Source: Comamonas kerstersii
Lineage (GTDB): Bacteria; Pseudomonadota; Gammaproteobacteria; Burkholderiales; Burkholderiaceae_C
DNA length: 64,000 nucleotides
Direction of reading: 5' to 3'
Assembly: GCF_008801935.1 (NCBI RefSeq)
Contig: NZ_VZOT01000001.1
Span: 248,001 to 312,000, forward strand
Below, one piece after another: positions 34,474-45,172 of the stretch. The position numbers were made by a program, and so were the translations under genes. The notes below the pieces were generated by a model. It was given only the letters and a program-made list of their open reading frames with translations, ran no database searches and was not told the origin of the DNA. Positions within the stretch are counted from its first letter, which is position 1. Each line of letters opens with the position of its first letter.

Positions 34474-35508
34474 ATGAAGATTTTTCGCGGATTCAAACAC
34501 CCGGGGCTAGCACCAAATTGCGCGGTCACCATCGGCAACTTTGATGGCGTGCACCGAGGCCATCAGGCCATGCTGGCCCTGCTGGCGGGTGAAGCCGCAC
34601 AGCGCGGCATTCCCACCTGCGTGCTGACCTTTGAGCCCCACCCCCGCGACTACTTCGCCGAGAAATTCAAAAAACCCGAACTGGCCCCTGCACGCGTGGG
34701 CACGCTGCGCGACAAGCTCTCCCAGCTGGAGTTCTGCGGCGTAGACCAGGTCGTGGTGCTGCCTTTCAACGACATCCTGGCCAGCCAGTCGCCCGAAGCC
34801 TTTATCCAGGAAGTGCTGGTCGAAGGCCTGGGCGCGCAATATGTACTAGTGGGCGATGACTTCCGCTTTGGTGCCAAGCGCGCAGGCGACTACGCCATGC
34901 TGGACGCCGCCGGACAGCGCCTGGGCTTTGATGTGGCCCGCATGAACAGCTATGAGGTGCATGGCGAGCGCGTGTCCAGCACCACCGTGCGTGCCGCACT
35001 GGCAGATGGCAATATGGAATTGGCCGCACAGATGCTGGGCCACCCCTACACCATCTCCGGCCACGTGGTCCATGGCCGCAAGCTGGGTCGCCAGCTGGCC
35101 GAGACTACCCCAGGCGCCTTGGACGGCTTTCGCACCTTGAATCTGCGCTTTAACCACTGGAAGCCTGCCGCCCAGGGCATTTTTGCCGTGCTGGTGCATG
35201 GCCTTGCCGATGCCCCCCTGCGCGGCGTGGCCAATCTGGGCGTGCGCCCTTCCCTGGACCCCAATGACGTGAACGGCGGCCGCGTGCTGCTGGAGACGCA
35301 TTGTCTGGATTGGCCATCCGAGCTGGGTAGCGAAGGTGCCTACGGTAAAATCATCCGCGTGGAACTTTTGCACAAACTGCACGACGAGCTGAAATACGAC
35401 AGTCTGGAAGCCCTGACCCAGGGCATCGCCAAGGACTGCGATGACGCACGCGCGTTCTTCGCCACGTACACAGAAACCCGTCGCCAGACCACGCGCGACC
35501 GAATTTGA
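34474..35508 (+). CDS. ribF: Bifunctional riboflavin kinase / FAD synthetase
   Basis: A 344-residue RibF making FMN and then FAD from riboflavin. The N-terminal nucleotidyltransferase has CAVTIGNFDGVHRGHQAML and LTFEPHPRDYF; the VGDDFRFGAKRAGDY block closes that domain. The C-terminal kinase shows SGHVVHGRKLGRQL, GVANLGVRPS and LETHCLDW. It is followed by ileS and lspA, the order usual in proteobacteria. No FMN riboswitch is seen upstream. Confidence 0.95.
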   Translation: MKIFRGFKHPGLAPNCAVTIGNFDGVHRGHQAMLALLAGEAAQRGIPTCVLTFEPHPRDYFAEKFKKPELAPARVGTLRDKLSQLEFCGVDQVVVLPFNDILASQSPEAFIQEVLVEGLGAQYVLVGDDFRFGAKRAGDYAMLDAAGQRLGFDVARMNSYEVHGERVSSTTVRAALADGNMELAAQMLGHPYTISGHVVHGRKLGRQLAETTPGALDGFRTLNLRFNHWKPAAQGIFAVLVHGLADAPLRGVANLGVRPSLDPNDVNGGRVLLETHCLDWPSELGSEGAYGKIIRVELLHKLHDELKYDSLEALTQGIAKDCDDARAFFATYTETRRQTTRDRI

Positions 35509-35610
35509 CGCTCGCCTTCGTCAGCTCGAGCGCCGACATTGCGCTCGGTGCTCCACCCCGCTTTTTTCGCCCGGCCCTGTGCTTGGCAGCCCTGCTTTCA
35601 AGGTTCCCCC

Positions 35611-38466
35611 ATGTCTGACCAAAAATCGAACAAGCCCGAAGCGTCCGTCTATCGCGCCACGCTGAACATGCCCGATACCCCCTTCCCCATGCGCGGCGAT
35701 CTGCCCAAGCGCGAGCCCAACTGGGCCAAGGAATGGGACGAGCAAGGCGTCTACAAGCAGCTGCGTGACGCCCGTCGTGGTGCGCCCAAGTTCATCCTGC
35801 ACGATGGCCCCCCCTACGCCAACGGCAAGATCCACATTGGCCACGCCGTGAACAAGGTGCTCAAGGACATGATCGTCAAGAGCCGCCAGCTCGAAGGCTA
35901 TGACGCGCTGTATGCACCCGGCTGGGACTGCCACGGTCTGCCGATTGAGAACGCCATCGAAAAGCTGCATGGCCGCAACCTGCCCCGCGACGAAATGCAG
36001 GCCAAGAGCCGCGCTTTCGCGACCGAGCAGATCGCGCAGCAGATGGTGGACTTCAAGCGCCTGGGCGTCCTGGGCGACTGGGACCACCCCTACAAGACCA
36101 TGAACTACGCCAACGAAGCCAATGAGCTGCGTGCGCTGAAGAAAGTCATGGAGCGAGGCTTTGTCTACCGCGGTCTGAAGCCCGTGTACTGGTGCTTTGA
36201 CTGCGCCTCCTCGCTGGCCGAGTTTGAAATCGAATACGCGGACAAGCAGTCGCAGACGCTGGACGTGATGTTCCCCGCAGCCGATCCAGCCAAGCTGGCT
36301 GCAGCTTTCGGTCTGCCTCAGCTTTCCAAAGAAGCGTTTGTGGTGATCTGGACCACGACTGCGTGGACCATCCCTGCTAACCAGGCGCTGAACGTCAACC
36401 CCGATCTGGAATACAGCCTGGTCGACACCGAGCGCGGCCTGCTGATCGTGGCTTCCGCTCTGGTCGAAAAGTGCCTGGCCCGCTGGAAGATCGAAGGCAC
36501 CGTGGTTGCCACCGCCAAGGGCGAAAAGCTGGACCACATGCCCTTCAAGCACCCGCTGGCACACGTGGACAAGGGCTTTGACCGCATCTCGCCCGTGTAC
36601 CTGGCCGAATACGCCACGGCCGAAGACGGTACCGGTATCGTGCACTCGGCCCCTGCCTATGGTGTGGACGACTTCAACTCCTGCGTGGCCAACGGCATGG
36701 AGTACAAGGACATCCTGAACCCCGTGACCGGCAACGGCGTGTATGCGGCTGACCTGCCCATGTTCGGCGGTCAGCACATCTGGAAGGCTGTGCCCGTGAT
36801 TCTGGATGCCCTGAAGGTGGCTGGCCGCCTGATGGACACCACAGGCCTGACCCACAGCTACCCCCACTGCTGGCGCCACAAGACGCCCGTCATCTACCGT
36901 GCGGCCGCCCAGTGGTTCATCCGTATGGACGAAGGCGAAGGCGTGTTTACCGACCCCGCGCAAAAGCCTGAGAAGACGCTGCGCCAGATCGCGCTGGAAG
37001 CGATTGAGCAAACCAGCTTCTACCCCGAAAACGGCAAGTCCCGCCTGCGCGACATGATCGCAGGCCGCCCTGACTGGTGCATCTCGCGCCAGCGCAGCTG
37101 GGGTGTGCCCATCCCCTTCTTCCTGCATGTGGACACGGGCGCTCTGCACCCCCGCACCATGGAGATCATCGACCAGGCGGCCGACATGATCGAGCAAGGT
37201 GGCATCGAGGCCTGGAGCCGCGTAACCACCGAAGAAATTCTGGGTGCCGAAGAAGCCAAGCACTACACCAAGAGCACCGACATTCTGGAAGTGTGGTTCG
37301 ACTCTGGCTCCACCTTCTGGCACGTGCTGCGTGGCTCGCACCCTGAGCACCACCACGACAGCGGCCCCGAGGCTGACCTGTACCTCGAAGGGCACGACCA
37401 GCACCGCGGCTGGTTCCACTCTTCGCTGCTGCTGGCTTCTGCCATCTACGGCCGCGCGCCCTACCGCGGCCTGCTGACCCACGGTTTCACGGTGGACGGC
37501 CAGGGCAAGAAGATGTCCAAGTCGCTGGGTAACACCGTGGCGCCACAGGACGTGTCCAACAAAATGGGGGCGGAAATCATCCGCCTGTGGGTGGCTTCGA
37601 CCGACTACTCGGGCGACCTGGGCATTGACGACAAGATCCTGGCCCGCGTGGTGGACGCCTACCGCCGCATCCGCAACACCCTGCGCTTCCTGCTGGCCAA
37701 CACCAGCGACTTTGACGCTGCTACCGACTCCGTACCTTACGAGCAGCTGCTGGAAATCGACCAGTACGCGCTGGCACGTGCGGCCGAGCTGCAAAAGGAA
37801 ATCCTCGGCCACTACCACGTGTACGAGTTCCACCCCGTGGTTGCCAAGCTGCAGCTGTTCTGCTCAGAAGACCTGGGCGGCTTCTATCTGGATGTGCTCA
37901 AGGATCGCCTCTACACCAGCGCACCCAAGAGCCTGGCCCGCCGCTCGGCCCAGACCGCACTGCACCAGATCACCCATGCGCTGCTGCGCTGGATGGCGCC
38001 TTTCCTGTCCTTCACGGCCGAAGAAGCCTGGAAGATCTTTGGCAACAGCAACTCCATCTTCCTGGAGAAGTTCACCGACCTGCCCGCAGGCGACGAAGCC
38101 TTGCTGGCCAAGTGGAAGCGCCTGCGCGACATCCGTGACGTGGTGAACAAGGACATCGAAACCGTGCGTGCCGAAGGCAAGATTGGCGCATCGCTGCAAG
38201 CCGAAGTAACGCTGGCCGCCGAGCCAGAAGATCTCGCCCTGCTGCAATCGCTGGGCGATGACCTGAAGTTTGTGTTCATCACCTCGGCAGCCAATGCTGT
38301 GGCTGGTGACGCACTGCAGACCACGGTGAAGGTCAGCGAACACGCCAAGTGCGAGCGCTGCTGGCACTACCGCGAAGACGTGGGCGTCAACCCCGAGCAC
38401 CCCACCCTGTGCGGCCGTTGCGACAGCAACCTGCACGGCGAAGGTGAAGTCCGCACCAAGGCCTGA
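35611..38466 (+). CDS. ileS: Isoleucyl-tRNA synthetase
   Basis: A 951-residue class-I synthetase charging tRNA-Ile. The adenylation motif HIGH reads [10 protein letters not shown] near residue 75. Editing (CP1) residues lie in [11 protein letters not shown], and [10 protein letters not shown] (the KMSKS loop) is near residue 635. The C-terminal zinc finger has CERCWHYR and CGRCDSN, typical of bacterial type IleRS. The ATG at 35611 gives the common MSDQKSN start; a longer frame upstream is not homologous. Confidence 0.97.
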   Translation: MSDQKSNKPEASVYRATLNMPDTPFPMRGDLPKREPNWAKEWDEQGVYKQLRDARRGAPKFILHDGPPYANGKIHIGHAVNKVLKDMIVKSRQLEGYDALYAPGWDCHGLPIENAIEKLHGRNLPRDEMQAKSRAFATEQIAQQMVDFKRLGVLGDWDHPYKTMNYANEANELRALKKVMERGFVYRGLKPVYWCFDCASSLAEFEIEYADKQSQTLDVMFPAADPAKLAAAFGLPQLSKEAFVVIWTTTAWTIPANQALNVNPDLEYSLVDTERGLLIVASALVEKCLARWKIEGTVVATAKGEKLDHMPFKHPLAHVDKGFDRISPVYLAEYATAEDGTGIVHSAPAYGVDDFNSCVANGMEYKDILNPVTGNGVYAADLPMFGGQHIWKAVPVILDALKVAGRLMDTTGLTHSYPHCWRHKTPVIYRAAAQWFIRMDEGEGVFTDPAQKPEKTLRQIALEAIEQTSFYPENGKSRLRDMIAGRPDWCISRQRSWGVPIPFFLHVDTGALHPRTMEIIDQAADMIEQGGIEAWSRVTTEEILGAEEAKHYTKSTDILEVWFDSGSTFWHVLRGSHPEHHHDSGPEADLYLEGHDQHRGWFHSSLLLASAIYGRAPYRGLLTHGFTVDGQGKKMSKSLGNTVAPQDVSNKMGAEIIRLWVASTDYSGDLGIDDKILARVVDAYRRIRNTLRFLLANTSDFDAATDSVPYEQLLEIDQYALARAAELQKEILGHYHVYEFHPVVAKLQLFCSEDLGGFYLDVLKDRLYTSAPKSLARRSAQTALHQITHALLRWMAPFLSFTAEEAWKIFGNSNSIFLEKFTDLPAGDEALLAKWKRLRDIRDVVNKDIETVRAEGKIGASLQAEVTLAAEPEDLALLQSLGDDLKFVFITSAANAVAGDALQTTVKVSEHAKCERCWHYREDVGVNPEHPTLCGRCDSNLHGEGEVRTKA

Positions 38467-38480
38467 GCCTTAAAAAGATG

Positions 38481-38556
38481 AGCTGTTAGCGCCTGTATTT
38501 GCTTGGTTTCAATATGAAAACTATCTGAAACCAAGTATTTACAAGCGCAAGCAGCT
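38481..38556. repeat. 76-bp imperfect palindrome, copy 4
   Basis: Outer arms start AGCTGTTAGCGCCTGT and end ACAAGCGCAAGCAGCT. The inner arms CTTGGTTTCA and TGAAACCAAG pair perfectly, giving an almost continuous hairpin. It lies between ileS and lspA. Confidence 0.88.
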
Positions 38557-38597
38557 ATTGTTTTATTTGCAAACCGCTTTCACTGTAAAGATTGGCC

Positions 38598-39131
38598 ATG
38601 AGCAGCACCCCAGCGCCCACCACCGACCTGCAAGCACGCAAACCGGCCTACTGGCCCTGGCTGATCTGGGCCGCGCTGCTGATCTTTGTGGACCAGATCA
38701 CCAAGCAGTGGATTCTGAACATCTTTGAATATGGTGACTGGGCCCCCATCACCAGCTTCTTCAACCTGGTTCGTGCCCACAACACAGGGGCAGCATTTTC
38801 CTTTCTGGCCAGCCATGACGGCTGGCAGCGCTGGCTGTTTGTCGGCATTGGCGTGATTGCCACCGTGCTCATCATCTGGCAGCTGCGCAAACACCCCCAG
38901 CAGAAGTTCTTCTGCTTTTCCATTGCCTCCATCCTCGGCGGTGCCTTGGGCAATGTGATTGACCGCCTGCAGCACGGCTATGTGGTGGACTTTCTGGACT
39001 TTCACCTCGGCGGCTGGCACTACCCGGCCTTCAACGTGGCCGACATTGCCATCTGCGTGGGCGCCGCCTGCCTGATCCTGGACGAAATTCTGCGCGCAAG
39101 ACGTGCCAAGCGGACAAACACTGCTGCCTAA
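38598..39131 (+). CDS. lspA: Lipoprotein signal peptidase (signal peptidase II)
   Basis: A 177-residue inner-membrane aspartyl protease that removes signal peptides from prolipoproteins. It has four membrane helices (about residues 19-35, 76-94, 101-121, 146-166). The catalytic aspartates are in GNVIDRL and FNVADIAI, and the conserved [13 protein letters not shown] lies between the first helices. The window encodes several predicted substrates (the M48 protease, the DUF333 protein, the 60-residue lipoprotein, possibly TamA). The ATG at 38598 has no strong binding site. Confidence 0.95.
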   Translation: MSSTPAPTTDLQARKPAYWPWLIWAALLIFVDQITKQWILNIFEYGDWAPITSFFNLVRAHNTGAAFSFLASHDGWQRWLFVGIGVIATVLIIWQLRKHPQQKFFCFSIASILGGALGNVIDRLQHGYVVDFLDFHLGGWHYPAFNVADIAICVGAACLILDEILRARRAKRTNTAA

Positions 39132-39156
39132 ACAGCCCCCAGACCCAGCTACAGCC

Positions 39157-39182
39157 AGCCCACCCTCGCGGTGGGCTTTTTC
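39157..39182 (+). terminator. Terminator of the ribF-ileS-lspA group
   Basis: AGCCCACC (39157-39164) and GGTGGGCT (39170-39177) form a perfect stem with loop CTCGC, followed by TTTTTC. Confidence 0.9.
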
Positions 39183-39220
39183 TTGGGCATGCTCCGTGCA
39201 TGTGCTCCAAAAAGTCGCCC

Positions 39221-39259
39221 CGAAAATTTTCGTTTCAATAGAATCTGATATTTTCGTTT
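39221..39259 (+). promoter_or_regulatory. Possible operator before the Na/Pi cotransporter gene
   Basis: CGAAAATTTTCG (39221-39232) is a perfect 12-bp palindrome. ATTTTCGTTT occurs twice (39226-39235 and 39250-39259), 24 bases apart. This is in the 235-base gap before the cotransporter. It is not a Pho box. The regulator is unknown. Confidence 0.4.
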
Positions 39260-39367
39260 TGGTTCGATTGTTTTCTTTATTCCGCACCTACTTGTGCGTG
39301 ATGGGCCGGCCCTGAGAGCGCGATTGGCAGCCTCAAGGGTATATTCCTTGGCGTCATCGTCTGATCC

Positions 39368-41020
39368 ATGAAGCATTTACTCAATCTCTTAGCCGCCATT
39401 GCCCTGCTGGTCTGGGGCACACAGCTGGTACGCACCGGAGTGCTGCGTGTTTTTGGTGCCAATCTGCGTGAATTTCTCTCGCGCGGGGTCAGCAACCGCC
39501 TGCGCGCGGTACTCTCGGGGATTGGTGTCACCACCATCGTGCAGTCCAGCACGGCCACGGCGCTCATCGTCTCCTCCTTTGTGGGGCAGGGCATGGTGTC
39601 GCTCACCGCAGCGCTGGCCGTGATGCTGGGTGCGGACGTGGGCACCAGCGTGATGGCTGTGGTGTTTTCGCTGGACCTGTCCTGGCTGTCGCCACTGTGT
39701 ATCTTCACCGGCGTGGTGCTGTTTATTTCACGCCAGGACACAACTGCAGGCCGCGTGGGCCGGGTGCTGATTGGTCTGGGGCTGATGCTGCTGGCCCTGC
39801 GGCTGATCAATGAGGCCACCACGGTGCTCACGCAAAGCCCCGTCATGGTGACCCTGCTGGAAGCACTGACCAGCGACATCACCATGGAAGTGCTCACCGG
39901 CGCTATTCTGGCCATCATCTGCTACTCCAGCCTGGCCACCGTGCTGCTGGTCTCAACCCTGGCAGCGTCTGGCGGCATTCCCGTGGATGTGGCACTGGGC
40001 CTGGTCATTGGTGCCAACCTGGGCAGCGGCTTGCTGGCCGTGATCACCACCCTCAAGGCCAATGTACAGACCCGCCAGGTGCCCCTGGGTAATCTGATTT
40101 TCAAGATCATTGGCGTGCTGCTGATGGTGCCGCTCACTGGCCTGTGGGCAAGTTATGCCTCCCAGCTGTTGCCAGATCTGGCCAGCCAGGTCGTCATGTT
40201 CCACCTGGCCTTTAACGCCGTTGTGGCCGTGGTGTGCATTGCCTTTACTGGCAAGGTGGCATGGATGGTGCAGAAAATCCTGCCACAGCAGGAGGAAGAA
40301 GCGTCGCTGTCCACCTCTCGCCCACGCCATCTGGATGTGTCGGCCCTGAGCACACCTTCGCTGGCTATTTCCTGCGCCGCGCGCGAAGCCTTGCACCAGG
40401 CCGATGTGGTAGAAGCCATGCTGCTGGGCCTGCAGAAAGTGTGGATGAGCGACGACCAGAAGCTGTCGGAGCATCTGCGCAAGCTGGATGACGAAGTGGA
40501 CGATCTGTACTCCGCCATCAAGTACTACATGACCAAGATTTCCCGTGAGGAGCTGGACGAGCATGAAGGCCGCCGCTGGACGGAAGTCATCAGCTTCACC
40601 ATCAATATGGAGCAGGTGGGTGACCTGATCGAGCGCGTGCTGCAGGACCTGGAAGACAAGAAGATCAAGAAGGGCCGCCAGTTCTCACAGGCGGGCCTGG
40701 AGGAAATCAACCGCCTGCACGAGCATCTGGTCTCCAATCTGCGTCTGGCCATGAGCGTGTTCCTGACCGGCAATGTGCGCGATGCACAGAAGCTGCTGGA
40801 AGAAAAAGTACGCTTTCGTGATCTGGAACTGGCCTACTCTGCCACCCACCTGGGCCGCCTGTATGACAACACGGTGCAAAGCATTGAAACCAGCTCGCTG
40901 CACATTGACATGATCAGCGACCTCAAGCGCATCAACTCCCTGCTGTGCTCTGTGGCCTACCCCATCCTCGAGCAGGCTGGCGCCCTGGCTCCCAGCCGTC
41001 TGCGTGAGCAAAAGGGCTGA
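39368..41020 (+). CDS. Na/Pi cotransporter family protein with PhoU-like tail
   Basis: A 550-residue inner-membrane protein of the NptA/YjbB type, which moves phosphate with sodium (YjbB acts mainly in export). The repeated QSST signature is in TTIVQSSTATALIVSSFVGQG near residue 58, with the second, inverted half around YSSLATVLLVSTLAASGG. Residues 1-310 carry about eight membrane helices; from about 330 on, a cytosolic PhoU-like helical domain follows. The ATG starts a long hydrophobic helix. A strong terminator follows. Confidence 0.9.
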   Translation: MKHLLNLLAAIALLVWGTQLVRTGVLRVFGANLREFLSRGVSNRLRAVLSGIGVTTIVQSSTATALIVSSFVGQGMVSLTAALAVMLGADVGTSVMAVVFSLDLSWLSPLCIFTGVVLFISRQDTTAGRVGRVLIGLGLMLLALRLINEATTVLTQSPVMVTLLEALTSDITMEVLTGAILAIICYSSLATVLLVSTLAASGGIPVDVALGLVIGANLGSGLLAVITTLKANVQTRQVPLGNLIFKIIGVLLMVPLTGLWASYASQLLPDLASQVVMFHLAFNAVVAVVCIAFTGKVAWMVQKILPQQEEEASLSTSRPRHLDVSALSTPSLAISCAAREALHQADVVEAMLLGLQKVWMSDDQKLSEHLRKLDDEVDDLYSAIKYYMTKISREELDEHEGRRWTEVISFTINMEQVGDLIERVLQDLEDKKIKKGRQFSQAGLEEINRLHEHLVSNLRLAMSVFLTGNVRDAQKLLEEKVRFRDLELAYSATHLGRLYDNTVQSIETSSLHIDMISDLKRINSLLCSVAYPILEQAGALAPSRLREQKG

Positions 41021-41040
41021 ACCAGCCACTGAACAAAAAA

Positions 41041-41066
41041 ACGCCCACTGAAAAGTGGGCGTTTTT
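41041..41066. terminator. Bidirectional terminator
   Basis: ACGCCCACT (41041-41049) and AGTGGGCGT (41054-41062), loop GAAA, are preceded by AAAAAA and followed by TTTTT. It ends the cotransporter gene and the convergent gadC. Confidence 0.93.
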
Positions 41067-41087
41067 GCTGGCAGCTCAGATCTGCTC

Positions 41088-42632
41088 TTATGAGTGCGTG
41101 GTGTTCACGCCATCCACGATCACATGGTGTGTGCTGCGTGCACGAGGGTGGATAAAGAAGTGGTCGCTATGGATGGTGTGTGGCTTGATGTGCTCCAGAT
41201 CCGCATTCAGCTTCTGGCCCTGCTTGTCATGCACGGCATACAGAATGAAAGGAATGGCGGCAACAATCAAAAAGCTCACCACCAGGCTGCTGACGTATAC
41301 GTCCATGCCATGTGCGCCCGGCAAAGAGCTGGGGGGCACAAAAGAGATCACAAAGGCAAACAGTGAAACCAGGAAGCCCACACCGGCAATCAGCAGCTTG
41401 AAGGTCTTGCCTCCAGGCACGTTGAAGGCGCGCTTTTTCTCAGGTTGCTTGCACACCAGGTGCATATAGCCCAGGAAGAGCATGAAGTAGCTGCACAGAT
41501 AGATCACCACGGTCAGCGACATCGCAATCAGGAAGGAGATGTTGTTGCCGCCCCCTGTGTTGGTGAAGACAATCAGCGCTACGGTGGTAATCACCAGCTG
41601 GCTGATCACCAGTGCCACGGGCACACCGTTCTTGTTCACGCGGCTCAGCGCCTTGGGCAACAGACCACGCTGCGCCGTCACCAGCATGCCGCGCGAGGGG
41701 CCTACGATCCAGGCAGCAACCTCAGCCAGCACTCCCAGCATCAGCAAGGTAGCAATGATGCGGATGGTCCACTCCACGCCGGGGCCAAACTGACCAATCA
41801 GCACTTCAAAGGCTTGCATCACGCCAGCGGACAGATTGATCTCGGCATGCGGAATGACCGCAGCCACAGACAGACCGCCGATAGAGCTGAGCACAATGGC
41901 TGCCGCCATCAGCAAGATGATGGCCAGCGGATAATCACGCCCGGGGTTTTTCATCTCGTTGACGTGGGTGGCCGAAGCTTCCGCGCCCATGTAGCTCAGG
42001 ATAAAGGCTACAAACACCACCATCGTGCCCAGCTTGGTGAAGTCCGGGAAGAAGCTGGCAGCGTCCATCTTGATCTGCAGTGTTGCACCGCTGGACAGGT
42101 AGCTGATAGCCAGCAGCACCAGAATGGCGGCAGGCAGCAAAATACCTGCGAAAAAGCCCAGTTTGGCAATCTTGGCGGTGTACTTGGTCCCCCCGAACTG
42201 GGTGAAGGCCAGCAGCCACAGAATCACCAGCCCGCCAATGGTCTTGAGCACGGGGCTGGTATTGAGTTCAGGCCACTTCAAAATGTATGACAGGCACCCC
42301 AGCACGAAATACAGCATGGGGATAAAGCCAATGGCAATCTGCAGATAGCCAAAGGTGATGGCAGCAAAGCCCCAGCGCTCGCCGAGCGTGTTGGAGACCC
42401 AGGAGAAAACGCCACCTTCTTCCCAGCCTTCTACCGTCGCCATTTCTGCAGAGCACAGGCCCAGTGGCACAAACCACAGCAGCCCGCCCAGCAGTAAGAA
42501 GAACACCAGGCTAAAGCCCGAGGTGGCAAAGGTGGGGTATTCATAGACCGCCATCACCATGGATGCGGTGATGGCAAAAAAACCGATCAGACTGAGCTGA
42601 TTTTTTGCGTTTGATGCTTGCGCTGTGGCCAT
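41088..42632 (-). CDS. gadC: Glutamate/GABA antiporter
   Basis: A 514-residue APC-family transporter exchanging external glutamate for cytosolic GABA, the membrane half of glutamate-dependent acid resistance. It has about twelve membrane helices. Typical GadC blocks are [44 protein letters not shown] and [20 protein letters not shown]. The C-terminal segment (residues about 470-514, with several His) resembles the C-plug that closes the channel at neutral pH. GGAGG before the ATG at 42632 fixes the start. It follows gadB by 68 bases. Confidence 0.93.
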   Translation of the reverse strand: MATAQASNAKNQLSLIGFFAITASMVMAVYEYPTFATSGFSLVFFLLLGGLLWFVPLGLCSAEMATVEGWEEGGVFSWVSNTLGERWGFAAITFGYLQIAIGFIPMLYFVLGCLSYILKWPELNTSPVLKTIGGLVILWLLAFTQFGGTKYTAKIAKLGFFAGILLPAAILVLLAISYLSSGATLQIKMDAASFFPDFTKLGTMVVFVAFILSYMGAEASATHVNEMKNPGRDYPLAIILLMAAAIVLSSIGGLSVAAVIPHAEINLSAGVMQAFEVLIGQFGPGVEWTIRIIATLLMLGVLAEVAAWIVGPSRGMLVTAQRGLLPKALSRVNKNGVPVALVISQLVITTVALIVFTNTGGGNNISFLIAMSLTVVIYLCSYFMLFLGYMHLVCKQPEKKRAFNVPGGKTFKLLIAGVGFLVSLFAFVISFVPPSSLPGAHGMDVYVSSLVVSFLIVAAIPFILYAVHDKQGQKLNADLEHIKPHTIHSDHFFIHPRARSTHHVIVDGVNTTHS

Positions 42633-42700
42633 AAGTCCTCCGCCGGATAAAAAAATGGCATGCCGGGAAGCAATCTCCACAGGCATGCCAGGACTAGCGT

Positions 42701-44080
42701 TTAACGGTGGCTAAATCCACCTGCTTCCTTTTCCGTCAACGGGTTGGAGACAGGGTGTGCCTTGAAGTACTCCAGCGCACGCTTCATGTCCTCAATCAGC
42801 AAGGAGGCCAGATCGCGGCTCACGCCGTGGCGCACCAGAATGCGCTGCACCACCAGGTCTTCACGGTTGGCAGGCATGGAGTAGGCAGGCACCTGCCAGC
42901 CGCGGCTGCGCAGGCGGTCCGCGAAGTCATACAGGGTGTAGCCGTTGATGGCATCGGGGTTCTTGAGCGTCCAGGCCAGCGCAGGAATGCCGTGCTTGGG
43001 GTTGCCATCAAAGATGATCTTGAAGTCGCCCAGCTTTTCAATTTCCTTGGCCAGATACATGGCGGTGTCATAGCAGGCACCATGCACCTTGGTATAGCCC
43101 TCACGGCCCAGGCGCAGGAAGTTGTAGTACTGCGCAATCACCTGGCCACCGGGGCGCGAGAAATTCAGCGCAAAGGTGGGCATATTGCCGCCCAGGTAGT
43201 TGACGTTGAAGATCAGCTCTTCGGGCAGATCCTTGGCTTCACGCCAGATCACCCAGCCCACACCCAGTGGTGCCAGACCAAACTTGTGGCCGGAGGAGTT
43301 GATGGACTTCACGCGGGGCAGGCGGAAGTCCCATTCAATTTCAGGAGCACAGAAGGGCGCCAGGAAGCCGCCACTGGCGCCGTCCACGTGCATGGGGATG
43401 TCCAGACCGGTTTCCTGCTGCAGCTTGTCCAGCGCATCGTGAATCGCTTTGACGGGCTCGTACTGGCAGGTAAAGGTCACGCCCATGGTGGGCACCACGC
43501 CGATGGTGTTTTCGTCCACGCGCTTGAGCACTTCGTCCGGATTCATGATCATGCGATCGCCTTCCAGCGGCACTTCGCGGATTTCCACATCAAAGTAGCG
43601 CGCAAACTTGTGCCAGCAGATCTGCACGGGGCCGCAGACCATGTTGGGGCGGTCGGTGGACTTGCCCTGCGCTGCGCGCTTCTTGCGCCACTGCCACTTC
43701 AGGGCCAGACCACCCAGCATGGCCGCTTCCGAAGAACCGACGGTGGAGCAGCCCAGCGTGGTCTCGGGCGAAGGGGAATTCCACAGGTCCGCCAGCATGT
43801 GCACGCAGCGGCTTTCAATTTCCGCGGTCTGGGGGTATTCGTCCTTGTCGATCATGTTCTTGTCGATCGACAAGTCCATGATGGCGCGCGCATAGTCATC
43901 CACCCAGGTCTGGCAGAAGGTGGCCAGGTTCTGGCGCGAATTGCCGTCCAGCATCAGCTCGTCACGTACGGCGCTGAACACATTGCGGCCATTGAGCTCG
44001 TTTTCTGGAAAACGCTTTTTGGGCAACGACGAGAGCAGCTCTCGCGATGCATAAATATCGTCATTCAGGTTTTGCGCCAT
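42701..44080 (-). CDS. gadB: Glutamate decarboxylase
   Basis: A 459-residue PLP enzyme turning glutamate and a proton into GABA and CO2. The PLP lysine is Lys266 in [26 protein letters not shown] holds the conserved Asp. The C-terminus ends GGFSHR: the penultimate histidine (His458) matches the residue that in E. coli GadB closes the active site at neutral pH, so the same pH switch is plausible. AGAGAGG lies before the ATG. It probably forms an operon with gadC. Confidence 0.95.
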   Translation of the reverse strand: MAQNLNDDIYASRELLSSLPKKRFPENELNGRNVFSAVRDELMLDGNSRQNLATFCQTWVDDYARAIMDLSIDKNMIDKDEYPQTAEIESRCVHMLADLWNSPSPETTLGCSTVGSSEAAMLGGLALKWQWRKKRAAQGKSTDRPNMVCGPVQICWHKFARYFDVEIREVPLEGDRMIMNPDEVLKRVDENTIGVVPTMGVTFTCQYEPVKAIHDALDKLQQETGLDIPMHVDGASGGFLAPFCAPEIEWDFRLPRVKSINSSGHKFGLAPLGVGWVIWREAKDLPEELIFNVNYLGGNMPTFALNFSRPGGQVIAQYYNFLRLGREGYTKVHGACYDTAMYLAKEIEKLGDFKIIFDGNPKHGIPALAWTLKNPDAINGYTLYDFADRLRSRGWQVPAYSMPANREDLVVQRILVRHGVSRDLASLLIEDMKRALEYFKAHPVSNPLTEKEAGGFSHR

Positions 44081-44293
44081 CTATTACCTCTCTCTTTCAA
44101 CATCAAGTTTGCACATAGCAAAGATTTTTTACTACGGCTTGGACTTTGTACCAAACATTCCTTCCAGAGGAACGCCGCAGACGCCAAGAAGGAAAAAAGA
44201 CTACGCAAGCAAAACGCACGAACCGACACTGGACATGAAGAGCCTCGATCATTTCATAGATTCTTTTTAATAAGAAAAAATATTCATGAAAAT

Positions 44294-44327
44294 AAAAAAA
44301 GCCGGCATGTCTTCTTGCCGGCTTTTT
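44294..44327 (-). terminator. Terminator after the NUDIX gene
   Basis: GCCGGCA (44301-44307) and TGCCGGC (44316-44322), with A-run on the left and T-run on the right, can stop transcription in both directions. It isolates gadBC from the genes upstream. The remainder of 44081-44293 is AT-rich and should hold the gadB promoter, which I could not pin down. Confidence 0.9.
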
Positions 44328-44351
44328 ACATGCTAAAAAAATGAGACTGGA

Positions 44352-45155
44352 TTAAAGCTCCAGATAATCGCCCAGCACCAATGTTGCCTCCGGTGTAAAA
44401 CGCCCGGCTTTCAGCCAGGCCAGCAAGGTTTCATGGTCAATGCAGGCAAATTGCTGCACTTCGCCATCCTGGTTGCTGGGCGTCACCTCCTGCGGCACCG
44501 TGCCCACAAACCAGTCGATGCGCTCGCGCATATAGGCAGCGCCACCCGGCACCTCATCGCTGGGGCATGCAAACATCACATGGCCACCATGGCGCAGGTG
44601 GAGCAGCTGGGTGACATCCAGCCCAGCCTCTTCCTGGGTTTCACGTGCCAGCGCCTGCTGCAGGCTGTCGCTGGCCGAGACCATGCCACCCATCAAGGTG
44701 TCCCACTTGTCGGGGTGGTTGGCCTTGGTGCTGCTGCGCTGCTGCACCCACATGCGGCCATCCTGCGCCAGACCAATGAGATGTACGGCATGCGTTGCCA
44801 CACCCAGCACGCGCACCACTCCACGCTCTACCGTCGCCACGCGCTGGCCCTGCGGGGTGCAGACGGCAATCTGCTCATCCCGCCAGGGACCGCTGCGCCC
44901 CTGCTCACGCAGCAGCTGTGCCAGCGCATTCAGACCAAAGCTGGCATCAGGGGCTGTCAGGCTCCAGGCATTGCCCAGCCCTGGTGTTTTTTTCTGTGTC
45001 AGCGTAATGCGCTGCCCTCGCAGGAAATCGACCCCCACCCGTTCCAGGAAACCCTCTGCGACCGTGCCTATGACCTGCCCGTTCCAAAGCAGGGGCATGC
45101 GCGGTTGATCAGGCGGGCGCTGTGCCGCATCTCGGAGTTTTTCCAGCCAATCCAT
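44352..45155 (-). CDS. NUDIX hydrolase with DUF4743 domain
   Basis: A 267-residue protein with an N-terminal DUF4743-like region (residues about 1-105) and a NUDIX domain. The NUDIX box is near residue 155: GGMVSASDSLQQALARETQEEAG, with the REtxEE glutamates present. Relatives are close to the thiamin-pyrophosphokinase-associated NUDIX enzymes of plants and yeast; the substrate is not known. The ATG at 45155 has AGGAAAG upstream; an in-frame GTG at 45176 would overlap the oxidoreductase stop. It lies in an operon with that gene. Confidence 0.88.
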   Translation of the reverse strand: MDWLEKLRDAAQRPPDQPRMPLLWNGQVIGTVAEGFLERVGVDFLRGQRITLTQKKTPGLGNAWSLTAPDASFGLNALAQLLREQGRSGPWRDEQIAVCTPQGQRVATVERGVVRVLGVATHAVHLIGLAQDGRMWVQQRSSTKANHPDKWDTLMGGMVSASDSLQQALARETQEEAGLDVTQLLHLRHGGHVMFACPSDEVPGGAAYMRERIDWFVGTVPQEVTPSNQDGEVQQFACIDHETLLAWLKAGRFTPEATLVLGDYLEL

Positions 45156-45172
45156 GCTCTTTCCTCGCTCCT

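Noticed and set aside
35521-37833. 770-codon minus-strand frame over ileS
   Set aside because: Antisense shadow of a housekeeping synthetase.
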